From: Molossus alvarezi
Taxonomy: Eukaryota; Chordata; Mammalia; Chiroptera; Molossidae
Reading direction: 5' to 3'
DNA length: 64,000 nt
NCBI GenBank assembly: GCA_037176705.1
Contig: CM073885.1
Coordinates: forward strand, 168,382,290-168,446,289
Below, piece by piece: positions 24,628 through 35,210 of the stretch (position 1 is its first letter; every line of letters begins with the position of its first letter). A model generated the notes under the pieces. The model was not told the origin of the DNA. It made no database searches and saw only the letters and a list, made by a program, of their open reading frames with translations. Both the position numbers and the translations under genes were made by a program.

Positions 24628-24692
24628 GAAGGAAGGAAGGAAGGAAGGAAGGAAGGAAGGAAGGAAGGAAGGAAGGAAGGAAGGAAGGGAAA
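24261..24692 (+). mobile_element. tRNA-derived SINE (type I) with expanded tail
   Basis: Forward type I SINE in L1-C ORF1. A box and B box ('ggtttggttcc') in the head, CT-rich body, then TCCTTGGGTGAGGA hairpin at about 24492-24505 and an A-rich tail that turns into (GAAA)n then (GGAA)n up to 24692. Flanked by GCAAATATCT (24251-24260) and a related AAAGATCT after the tail. Confidence 0.88.
24556..24692. repeat. (GAAA)n(GGAA)n polypurine microsatellite
   Basis: About 65 bp of GAAA units followed by about 62 bp of GGAA units, all purine on the + strand. The six-frame translations (KERK and EGRK repeats) are artefacts. It grew from the A-rich tail of the SINE at 24261. Confidence 0.97.
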
Positions 24693-24890
24693 GATCTGAA
24701 ACCAAGACTCCTCTATCCAGTAAGGCTATTATTCAAAAAAAAAGGTAAATAAAGAGCTTGCCAGAACAACAACAAAAAAAGCTAAAGGAATTTATTACCA
24801 TTAAACCAGCATTGCAAGAAATGTTAATGGGACTGCTGTAACAACAAGAAGAATTAGAGAGAGAAACATAGGCATAAAGAATAAAAGTGG

Positions 24891-25110
24891 CCTGGCCAAT
24901 GTGGCTCAGTGGTTGAGTGTCGACCCATGCACCAAGAAGTCACCAGTTCAATTCTCAGTCAGAGCACATGCCCAGGTTGTGGGCCAGATCCCCAGTTGGG
25001 GGCATGGTGGAGGCGGCCAATTGATGTTCTCTCTTATCAATGTTTCTATCTCTCTTTTTCTGTCCCTTCCTCTCTCTCTAAAATCAATAAAGAAAAAAAA
25101 TTAAAAACAA
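24891..25110 (+). mobile_element. tRNA-derived SINE (VES-like, type II)
   Basis: Forward type II SINE in the ORF1-ORF2 gap of L1-C, with duplication AAGAATAAAARTGG (24877-24890, 25111-25124, one mismatch). Tail 'aaaatcaataaagaaaa'. The B box is worn ('agttcaattctc'). Confidence 0.92.
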
Positions 25111-25120
25111 AAGAATAAAA

Positions 25121-28100
25121 ATGGCAATAAATAGTTAGCCAGCAACAATAACCTCAAATATAAATGGATTTAATGCTCCAATCAATAGACATAGAGTAGC
25201 TGAATGGATAAGAAAGCATGACCCAGATATATGTTGTCTTTGAGAGACCCACCTCAGAACAAAAGACACACAGGATAAAAGTGAAGGCATGGAAAAATTT
25301 TCCCATGCCAATGGAAATAAAACAAAACCAACAACTGAAAAAAAAAGCAGCGATACCACTAATTATACCTGACAAAATACACTTCAAAGCAAAGGCCATA
25401 ACAAGAGACAAACAAGGTCACTACATAATACTAAAACAATTGATCCAACAAGAAGTTAGAACCCTAGTAAAGTACATTCACCCAATATAGGAGCACCTAA
25501 AGAGAGATATATTTTTTTAACTTTTAAAGGAGAGATTCACAACAATATAGTTAGGGACTTAAACAGCCCACTGACTTCACTAGATAGATCTTCCAGACCA
25601 AAAAAAAATCAACAAGAAAACAGTGATCCTAGATCAGATGGATTTAATTAGCTTGTACAGAACATTTCATTCCAAAGCTGCAGAATATATATTCTTCTCA
25701 AGTGCATATGGACATTTTCAAAGATAGACCACATGTTAGGACACACAATAAGTCTCTACAAGTTCAAGAATATTGAAATCATATTAAGCATCTTCTCAGA
25801 TTGCAATGGCATGAAACTAGAAATAAACTACAATAAAAACACTTAAAAACATCCCAACACATGAAGGCTAAATAGCATGCTATTAAACAACAAATGGGTT
25901 AACAATGAGATCAAGAAAAATATTAAACACTTCCTGGAACACACAACAACCCAAAATCTAAGGGGCACAGCAAAAGTGGTCCTGAGAGGAAAGTTAATAG
26001 CATTACAGGTCTACCTCAAGAAACAAGAAAAAATTCTAATAAAATATCTAACCCTACAACTTAAAGCATTCAAAACAGGACAACACGAAAAGTACAGAGT
26101 AAGTAGAAAAAAGTAAATAAAGATTCGAGTGAAAATAACACAGAGACTAAAAAACTAAAATAAAATACAAAAGTTCAATAAAACCAAGAGTTGATTCTTT
26201 GAAAAGATAAATAAGATTGATGAACCTCTAGCCAGACTCATTAAAAAACAAAGAGAGAGAACCCAAATAAGTAAAATCAGAAATGAAAGTGGCAAAGTAA
26301 CAACTGACACCACAGAAGTACAAAGAAATATAAGAAAATATTACAAGCAAGTATGTGTAACAAACTGGACAACCTGGGAGAAATGGACAAATTTCTAAAA
26401 ACATCCAATCTTTCAAATTGAATCAGGAAGTATCAGAAAACCTGAATACACCAATAACAACTAATGAAATTGAAGCAGCAATTTTAAAATCTCCCAGAGA
26501 ACAAGAGTCCTTGACCAGACAGCTTCACAGGAAGGTTTCGCCAAACATTCAAAGAACTAACACTTATTCTCCTCAAACGATTCCAAAAAATCAAGAAAAA
26601 GGAAAACCTCCAACCTCTTTTTACAAGGCCAGCATTATCCTAATTTCAAAACCAGATAGACACTACAAAAAAAGAAAATTACCAGTCAATATCCCTAGTG
26701 GATTTAGATGCCAAAATCCTCAACAAAAATATGAGCAATCTATTAAAATAATTATTCACGATGACCAAGTGGGATTTATCCCAGGAATGCAAGGCTGGTA
26801 TAATATTCTCAAATCAATAAATGTGATACATACATTATGTTAACAAAATGGAAGATAAAAATCATATGATCTCCCCCAATGGTGAGGCTCAGTGGTTGGA
26901 GCTTCTAATCGGGCACTAAAAGGTTATGGTTTCCATTCCCAGTAAAGGGCACGTACCTGGGTTGCAAGTTTGATTCCTGGTCCTGGTTGGGGCACATGCT
27001 GGAGGCAACCAATCGATGTGTCTCTCTCACATCAATGTTTCTCTCTCTCTCTCTTTCTCTCTCTGTCACTCTCCTCCTCTCTCTCTTATTTTTACTTTTG
27101 CTAAGAATCGATGAAAAATATCTTTGGGTGAGGAGTAAAAACAAAAACAAAAATAATATAATTATATCAATAAATGAAGAAAAAGTACTCAACAAAATCC
27201 AGCACCCATTATTGATAAAAACTCTGAGCAAAATGGGAATAAAGGGATCATAACTCAACATAATAAAGGTCATATAAGACAAACCTACAGCCAAGATTAT
27301 ACTCAATGGGCAAAACTGAAAGCATTTCCTTTAAGAACAGGAAAAAGACAGGGATGTTCACTTTCACCACTCTTATTTAACATAGTACTGGAAGTCTTAG
27401 CCACAGTGATGAGACAAGAAGAAAAACTAAAAGGCATCCAAATTGGAAAAGAGGAAATGAAACTGTCATTATTCGCAGATGACATGATATTGTACACAGA
27501 AAATCCTAAAGACTCATCCAGAAATCTATTAGATATAATAAATGAATTCAACAAAGTAGCATGATACAAATTAACATTAAGAAGTCAATGGCATTTTTAT
27601 ACACCATTAATGAACTCTTAGAAAGAGAACATAAAAAAATCCCATTTACCGCTGCAACAACAAAAAAAATTAAGATACCTAAGTATAAACTTAGCCAAGA
27701 AGGTTAAAGACTTGTTCTCAGAAAAGTACAGGACATTGAATAAAGAAATAGGAAGATATAAACAAGTGGAAGCATATACCATGTTCATGGATTAGAAGAA
27801 TTAATATCATTAAAATGACCATACAATCCAAAGCAATCTATAAATTCAACACAATCCTTATTAAAATGACAATGACATATTTCACAGATCTGGTACAAAT
27901 ACTCCAAAAATGTATATGGAACCAAAAAAAAAAAAAAGACCCCAAATAGCCTCAGCAATATTGTGAAAAAAGAACAAAGTAGGAGGGGGTCACAATACTG
28001 CATATCAAATTATACTACAAAACAATTATAATCAAACTGCCTTGCACAAGAACAGGCATATAGATCAATGGAATAGAACAGAGACTCCAGAATTTGACCC

Positions 28101-29094
28101 AAGCCATTACACTCAATTAATATTTGACAAAGGAGACAAGAACATACAATGGTATAGAGAAGTCTCTTCAGTAAATGATGCTGGAAAAATTGGACAGCTA
28201 CATGCAAAAAAATGAAACCAGACTACCAACTTATACCGTACACAAGAAAAAACTCAAATTGGATAAAACACTTAAATGTAAGTTGTGAAACAATAAATAT
28301 CCTAAAAGAAACCACAGTCAGCAAAATCTGATATCTCATGTAGCAGAATTTTCACTAATATATCACCAAGGGCAAGAGAAACAAAGGAAAAAATTAATGA
28401 ATGGGACTACATCAGAATAAAAAGCTTTTGCACAGCAAAAGAAACCATCAACAAAATAAAAAGGGATCCTGTTCTATGGGTGAACATATTTGCCATCTGA
28501 TAAGATGTTAATTTTCAAAATATATAAAGAATTTATACAACCTAATAAAATGAAGACAAACAATTCAATTAAAAAATGGACAAAAAACCTAAACAGACAC
28601 TTCTCCAAGAGGATATACACACTTTCAAAAGATATATAAAAAAATGTTCAATGTCACTAATCATCAGAGAAATGCAAATTAAAACAACCATGATATATCA
28701 CCTCATACCTGCTAGAATGGCTACCGTGAACAAATCCGCAAATGACAAGTACTGGTGAGGATGTGGAGAAAAGGGGACCCTAGTACCCTGCTGGTGGGAA
28801 TGCAGACTGCTGCAGCAACTATGGAAAACAACATGGAGTTTCCTCATAAAATTAAAAATGGAACTGCCATAATTTACAATAGCTAACATTTGGAAATAGC
28901 CCAAGTGCCCATCAGTAGATGAGGAAATAAAAAAGCTGTGATACATTTACACAATGGAATACTATGAAGCTGTAAAAAACAAGGTTCTCTTACCCTTTAG
29001 ATAGCATGGAGGGACTTGAAGAGTATTATGTTAAACAAAATAAGCCCATCAGAGAAAGACACGTATCACATGATCTCACTTACATATGAAATTC
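25121..29094 (+). pseudogene. LINE-1 ORF2 pseudogene of L1-C
   Basis: Starts ATGGCAATAAATAG at 25121 with a stop at codon 5. Endonuclease remnants run 25150-25850 (CCL-E-HLRT-like 'ttgagagacccacctcagaac', IDHM-like 'atagaccacatgtt'). Reverse transcriptase remnants run about 26430-27580: 'gaccaagtgggatttatcccagg' (DQVGFIPG) and an intact FADDMILY box at about 27473-27496. The C-terminal region continues to about 29094, with the 'ctggtgggaatgcagactgctgcag' ([12 protein letters not shown]) block at 28790. A SINE (26872-27150) splits the reverse transcriptase, and the frame is broken at many places. Although the FADD box is intact, the frame is not. Confidence 0.85.
26872..27150 (+). mobile_element. 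tRNA-derived SINE (type I, older variant)
   Basis: Forward SINE with a more diverged head ('ggtgaggctcagtggttgga'), body 'aaccaatcgatgtgtctctct', a long CT-rich run, 'gaatcgatgaaaaat' and a worn TCTTTGGGTGAGGA hairpin at about 27120. Flanks ATCATATGATCT / ATAATATAATTAT are a weak duplication. Higher divergence suggests an older insertion. Confidence 0.82.
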
Positions 29095-29360
29095 AATGAA
29101 CAGAATAAAATGACGCACAAAATAGATCCAGAGACATAGAAGCACGGAACAGATTGATGAATCTCAGCAGGAAGCAGAGGTAGCAGAAAAAGATTAACCA
29201 ATTTATATGCATGTATGTATAACTCATGGACACAGACAATAGGGTGGTGAAGGTCTGGGATAGGGGGCCGGAATGGGGAGGAGGGGTCAATGGGGAAAAA
29301 AGGGAGCATATTTTTAATACTTTCAACAATAAAAATAAGTTTTTAAGAAATAAATATATT

Positions 29361-30400
29361 AATTTATTCAAAGCTTTACTTCTATGAAGTCCAGATTTTT
29401 CATTAAACTATTTTTCATAAGCTTATTCAGGAGGTTTCAAGAATCAGTGAGAAATACAGCTGTGCACTTAACAAAGAAAAGGGGGGAATTAGAAAAGATG
29501 GAATAATGAGGAGGAGGAATAGAAAGAGGAAGAGATTGAAGAGAAAAAAAGTAAAAAAGGGAAGAAGGAATAAGAGAGAGAAAGGATTGGGAAGAAAGGA
29601 ACATAAAGGATTTACATTATTGAGACATCTACCTCAGATATCATAGAGACAGACTGGAGGTTTGATCCCCAGTCAGGGCACATTCAAGAATCAACCAGTA
29701 ATGCATAAATAAGTGGAACAACAAACCAATGTTTCTCTCTCTCTCTCTCTATTTATACATACATATGTATATATAAATTGGACTTTGGAACTTCTCCTTG
29801 CTGATACCTTGGCTTGGATCTACTGTTTCCATAAACCCATTTCTTCCTCTATTTTGGTTTACTCTCTTGTTTTCCTAAACCACATCTTAAGTTTCCTTTA
29901 AAATGATGCATGGCAGGAAGAAATCTCTAAGTTTCTACTCCGTAATTCACAGATGGAAGTTGATTTTATGGAATAGGGTAACAAAAACTTTTAAGTATGT
30001 TTAGAGTCCTCAAAGAGACATCAAGTTTCTTGATGATGACTGAATTATTCAGCAAACCTTCGGAACACCTTGCCTATGAATTTCTATTTGATGTGATAAT
30101 AACTGTCCTCATTGATTGAGCCATTTTATATAACAAAAAATGTTTCTAAATTTCTAAATAATATCTTAAGAAGTATCAAGATGACCCAGGTAAACAGGCT
30201 AGAGAGAAAGCAATGGGCAGCCTCATGGTTTTAAGTATTGCTCTAAGTAATAAAAAGACCAAAAATTGTTCAATGTTAAATCATGGTCAGTCTTAAATCA
30301 TGTACTAAAGGAGAAAAGATAAATTTAGATTTTGACAGCAAAAATTTATGGTTAATTATATGTGTAAACAAATTCAGGGTAACCACTAAAATAATAAAAT
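29361..30400. other. AT-rich spacer with purine-rich tract and SINE relic
   Basis: A GA-rich low-complexity stretch runs 29470-29610. A worn SINE relic ('ggtttgatccccagtcagggcaca', then 'aaaccaatgtttctctctc') lies at about 29652-29755. Elsewhere no gene or repeat is recognised. Confidence 0.6.
29652..29755 (+). mobile_element. Worn SINE relic
   Basis: Keeps a B-box-like GGTTTGATCCCCAGTCAGGGC and the terminal CT-rich stretch, without a clear A box or duplication. Related to the VES-like SINEs but with a deleted middle. Confidence 0.6.
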
Positions 30401-32060
30401 ATAGCAGATTCTAAATCAGTCAAGGGAAATAAAAGAAATGTGGAAAAATCACAGAAATCCAACATCCGAAAAAGTCAGAAAATAAAGTAAGTAAAAAGGA
30501 TATTAAACACACACACAGTAAGGTACTATTTTTTTTAAGTTCTAATATTTCAGACTAAAACTATTAAAAGGAATAATTAAAAAAGGTATCTATATGTTAC
30601 TTATAAAGAGATACAACTAAAACAAAATTCATGGGATGGTTGAAATACATGGATAGAAAATACATAAATACAAAAAGAAAGCTATTGTAGACATATTATT
30701 ATTTGACAAGTTAGATTTTAAGGCAAAAACATTAGGAATAAGAAGATATTAAATAATAGTAAAAGAAAAAATTCACCAAAAGGATACACAAACCATAAGT
30801 TTCTACATGCCTAGCAACAGCGTGTCTAAATACATAAAGCAAAAACCAACAAAGCAATAATGAGAAAGTAATAATTGGAAGATTTTAACATTACCTTTCT
30901 GAAAGTGATAAATTAAGAAGACAAAAAGAGGGTGCAAAAGATTTCAATGACACACTTAAAATTTTATCTAATATGTCTAAAAACCTGGACCAGCCAAGTA
31001 GGAAACATATATGAGTATATATATATATATATTTCCAAGAATATATAAAATATTTACCAAATGTTTCAGTTCATAAACAGTCTCAAATTTTTCAAAGAAT
31101 TCATACTATACAAACTACATTGTCATAAAATAAATTGATGTAGAAATGAAAGTAAAAAATATATACAATATAAACAAAAATTAGGCATTTATTTAAATAA
31201 TTTTTTCTTTTTATTACATTTATTGGGGTGACATTAATTAGTAAGTTTACATGGATTTCAAGTGTACATTTCTATGATACATAATCTTCATACTTTATAA
31301 AACAAAACGAAGACATTGAAAAGCCATTTATAAAGGAGTCATTATTAAAGAACTCATAGAGGAAACTGACAAATACAGTATTTAGAAGTGAATGATAATT
31401 AAATACTACATAGCACATTAGGTGGGATTCAGCTAAAATGATATGCATATTGACAAGTTTATAGTACTAAGTGGTACCTATTAAAAATAAGAGAGCTTCG
31501 ATTTCAAGAAGTTAGAAAAATAACCAAAAAAAAATAAAGCAAAAATTAAAGAAAGCAGAAGGAAATTAATATTAAAGACAAGAACAGATTTTAAGGAAAA
31601 AAATAAAGATAAAGCAAAGAAATAAATGAAAACCAATTCTTTTAAAATAAGTTAAAAATACCTCCTGTAAGACTGACAGAGAAAAAAAAGAGAAAGGGTA
31701 GATATAAACATTATTGGCAACAAAAATGGGCATCAACACAGATACAATAAGATTTAACAATCAAAAGAAGACACTTTGAAAAACTATGCAAATTAAATCT
31801 AAAACTTGAATGAGAATAATAACATTTTAGAATCCTATACATCTTCTAAATCTCAAGAAGAAATAAAAAGTCTCAATAAGCCAACCATAACCAAAAAAGA
31901 AATTTAATGGTTAAAAAATCACAACTGAGAAAAGAAATCATAAACCAGTTTTATAGTTAAATTCCACCATATTTCTAAGGAACAGAAAAATAATTCTCAT
32001 CTTATACAAGCTATGACAGAAAATGCATAAAGCTCTTATCTGGCATCAGTCTTTACTAAT
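30400..32060 (+). mobile_element. Ancient LINE-1 (L1M-type) ORF2 debris
   Basis: Diverged L1 ORF2 can be followed by words such as 'ttagattttaaggcaaaaacatta', 'cctagcaacagcgtgtctaaatac' and 'ggaagattttaacattac' (endonuclease part), then 'gtacctattaaaaataagagagcttcg' and 'aaaaccaattctttt' further on. A short - strand L1 3' fragment lies inside at about 31195-31300, and a TA tract at 31013-31032. Far older than L1-A to L1-F. Confidence 0.65.
31195..31300 (-). mobile_element. Old LINE-1 3' end fragment
   Basis: Same reverse-complement 3'UTR pattern as 14105-14338: 'tttattggggtgacattaattagtaa...tttcaagtgtaca'. About 105 bp. Confidence 0.6.
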
Positions 32061-32363
32061 AATTTCAAAGATGTAAGCAATGACAAGGCACAGGATAAGC
32101 ACAGAGAGGCCTCGGGCTTCTCATATCACACCCTAGAGCCTTTATCCCAGACCCACCTCTCTGGTCTAGAGTAATAACAAAGCTTCCCTAGGGCACACAC
32201 ATTTTTACTGCACATAGTAGGGAACATTTAAGTCACAAAATAGCTCAATTTATAACCTAGATAATTCTATAGTTTGTGTACATTTCCTATGCATCACAAA
32301 ACCATTGATGCTAGGTTTACCGTGAGTGATATAAAAGCAGCAACATCTTGCTAAGAACATTCT
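32061..32363. other. Spacer
   Basis: No recognised gene or repeat. It ends with the left target duplication of L1-D (32364-32379). Confidence 0.45.
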
Positions 32364-33183
32364 GAAAATAAGAACTATTCTGGGGATTCCAAAATGGTGG
32401 CAGAGTGAATGGAAGCTACACAATTATCTCCCAGAACCAAACTAGAATGACAACTAAAATAAAGACAAATCGTCGGGAAAAAGCAATAGGAAAGCAGCTT
32501 TCGAGGACCATATAACCAGGGACACTGAATTGATCCTGGTAGGATTGTGGAGGTGCAAGAGGTGGGCTGGGAGCCCATGGACAGCAGTGGTCTTAGCTGT
32601 GAGCAGTGCCTTCAGGTTTAAACTCCCAAGCCCATTCCACAACACAGAGCTGGGGCAGACCACTAAAATAGCCACAGCCACTCACCTTGGGCTTCAGCAG
32701 AGGGAGGGTGGACTGGACTAGAACTCTGTGGGGACACTCGGTTTTGGAGGGCGCTCAGAGCTTTTGCTGAGGTTTGGACACGAAGGACTGTGGCCATCTT
32801 ACTCCTTCCTAGGACTCTGGGGGGAGGCATCGACCCCTCCCTCAGAGATTCATACCCACCCTGTGGGCCATTAAAATGCAAATTGAGGATCATTAACAAC
32901 CAGCATTTGACCCACCCTCGGGAACACCTGAGGGAGTTTTTCATTCAATTGAGTACCCAAGGCCCTTCAAGTAACCACAACTAATAGCTTCCAGGCAAAT
33001 GTTAGAGGATAACTGAACCATTCCTGGGCTTGCAACTCTACCCAGGAGAGGAAGACTTGACAGTGGTGTTTAATGTGGGTCCTCCCAGGCTCATCCAAAC
33101 CCAGTAGAGGGAGCCACAAACAGCAGAACACCAACCCACACAGGAAAATTTGGCAGGCTCCAAAACCCACTGAGATAGCCATA

Positions 33184-33428
33184 ATGGTGAAACGAAGAAA
33201 CAAATCCCAAATGAAAGAACAAGAGACCTCTACCAAAGAAGAGATAAATGAAATGCAGTTAAGCACGTTAACAGAGCTGGAATTCAGAGCCATGATCTTG
33301 AGGAAGCTCAACAGCATGGGTAAGGACATCAACATCATGAGTAAAGACCAAGAAAATTGAAAATCAACCAATTAGAAATTAAAAACCACAAACAAGAAAT
33401 AAAGAATGACATAGCAAAAATAAATAAC
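33184..33428 (+). pseudogene. Truncated LINE-1 ORF1 start (L1-D block 1)
   Basis: ATG at 33184 gives MVKRRNKSQMKEQETSTKEE, then a leucine-rich start of the coiled coil (LEFRAMILRKLNSMGKDINI) and a TGA at 33358. Remnants of the coiled coil continue to 33428, where the second L1 5'UTR starts. It matches the first ~80 codons of the ORF1 at 34253 with several substitutions, and the RNA-binding domains are absent. Confidence 0.85.
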
Positions 33429-34252
33429 ATATTGGAGGAGATTCCAAAATGGCGGTGGAGTGAATGGAAGCTACACAGACCATCTCCCAGGACCAAACTG
33501 GAATTAGAACAAAAATAAAGACAAACGGTCAGGAAAAAGCAACAGAAATGCAACTTGGAGGACCACATAACCAGGGACCCTGACTCAATCCTGGTAGGCT
33601 TGCGGAGATGCAAGAGGGGGCTGGGAGCCCATGGTCGGCAGCCACCTTACCTGTGAGCAGTGCCCTCGAGTCACACTCCCAAGCAGCTCCACAGTGCAGA
33701 GCCAGGACAGAGGCTAAAATAGCCACAGCCACATACCTTGGGCTCCGGCAGAGGGAGGGTAGACTGGACTGTAACTGTGTGGGGACACTCAGGATTTAGA
33801 GGGTGCTCAGAGCTTTTGCTGAGTTTTGGCCACACAGGAATGTGGTCATCTTACTCCTTCCCAGGGCCCTGGGGAGAGGTGGCGGCCCCTCCCTCGTAGA
33901 TTCAACCCCACCCAGTGGCCATTGAAATGCTAATTGAGGCCCATTAACAACCAGCATCTGCCCCACCCTCGGGAAATCCTCTTATACTGAGCACCTGAGG
34001 GAGATTTTCAGGCAACTCAGAAACCAAGGTTCTTCAGGTGACTGCTACTAATAGCCTCCAAGCAAAAAAGCTAGAGGATAATTACCATTCCCAGGGCTAG
34101 CAATGCTAACCAGGAAAGTAAGACTTGACAGTGGTGTTTAAAGTGGGTCCTCCCTGTCTCATCCAAACCCAGGAGAGGGAGCCACAAACAGCAGAACACC
34201 AACACCCACAGGAAAAACTTGGAAGGCTCCAAAGCCCACTGTAATAGCCAAA

Positions 34253-35123
34253 ATGGTGAAACACAGAAAGAAACACCAAATGAAAGAACAAGAGACCTCT
34301 ACCAAAAATGAGATAAATGAGGTGCAGTTAAGCAAGTTAACAGGACTAGAATTCAGAGCCATGATCTTGAGGAAGCTCAACAGCATGTGCAAGGACATGA
34401 GCACCATGAGTAAAGACATAGAAATGTTGAAAATCAACCAGTTGGAAATTAAAAACCACCAAGAAGAAATGAAGAATGACATATCAGAAATTAAGAACAC
34501 ATTGGAAGGTCTAAATAGCAGAGTAGAGGAAGCTGAGGACCAGATCAGTGAATTAGAAGATAGGGTAAAAAAAATCAACCAATCAGAAAACCAAAAGGAA
34601 AAAATGATTTAAAAAACAGGAAGACAGCTTAAGAGAACTGTTGGACAACGGGAAACGTAATAACATTCGCATCATAAGAGACCCTGAAGAAGAAGAAAAT
34701 GAGCAAGGGTTAGATAATATATTTGAAGAAATAGGGACAGAAAACTTCCCTAATTTGGTGAAACAAGAAGGCATTCAAGTTCAAGCACAGAGAGCCCTAA
34801 GTAAGAAGAGCCCAAACAGGCCCACACCAAGACACATAGTAATCAAAATGCCAAAAATTAAAGACAAAGAGAGAATACTAAAAGCAGCAAGAGAGAAGCA
34901 ACAGGTTACCTACAAAGGAAACCCCATAAGACTCTCAGCTGACTTCTCAAAAGAAACACTATAGGCCAGAAGGGAATGTCATGAGGTAAGCAAGGTCATA
35001 AAGAACATGGATCTGAATCCAAGACTACTTTACCAAGCAACGCTATCATTCAAAATAGAAGGTCAAACAAAGAGCTTCCCAGACAAAAAAAAAAAAAAAA
35101 AAAAGGCTAAGGAAATACATTAG
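34253..35123 (+). pseudogene. LINE-1 ORF1 pseudogene (L1-D block 2)
   Basis: Start ATG 34253 (MVKHRKKHQMKEQ). The coiled-coil region is intact to 34612 (EIKNTLEGLNSRVEEAEDQI), where a TAA interrupts it in an A-run. The RRM/C-terminal part at 34641-34964 has NNIRIIRDPEEEENEQGL, NRPTPRHIVIKMPKIKDKERI and GNPIRLSADFSKETL, then TAG. A further stop near 35121 marks the likely original end. Function in the family: single-stranded nucleic-acid chaperone forming trimers on L1 RNA. Two premature stops make it non-functional. Confidence 0.9.
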
Positions 35124-35210
35124 CACCAAACCAGCACTGCAAAAAATGTTAAAGGACAGCTGTAATTAGTAGAAAAAATAGTAAGACAAATATAACCACA
35201 CTAAACAAAA

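Larger units (their letters stand above)
23549..24860 (+). pseudogene. LINE-1 ORF1 pseudogene of L1-C
   Basis: Start at ATG 23549 (MGKQRNK). A coiled-coil-like segment follows to 23767 (MCKSIKKDIETMKNKQLEMK region). The RRM/C-terminal part at about 23900-24240 is split by frameshifts but recognisable from 'ccaagacacataatgattaaaatgcc' (PRHIMIKMP-like) and the 'ggagctcccataaggccatcagctga' block (GAPIRPSAD-like). A SINE with a long purine tail (24261-24692) interrupts the last part. Encodes remnants of the L1 RNA-binding protein and cannot be functional. Confidence 0.82.
22184..29347 (+). mobile_element. L1-C: old full-length LINE-1 with three SINEs
   Basis: Begins 'ggagattccaagatggc' at 22184, the same start as the other full L1s, and ends in 'tttcaacaataaaaataag' near 29347. 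Order: 5'UTR 22184-23548, ORF1 from 23549, ORF2 25121 to about 29094, short 3'UTR. SINEs lie at 24261-24692 (with a microsatellite tail), 24891-25110 and 26872-27150. Flanks (TTAAAAAAATATT at 22171-22183, AAATAAATATATT at 29348-29360) are only a poor duplication match, as expected for an old copy. Confidence 0.88.

Noticed and set aside
24466..24705. Repetitive KERK/EGRK and LPSF frames
   Set aside because: Artefacts of the (GAAA)n(GGAA)n microsatellite.
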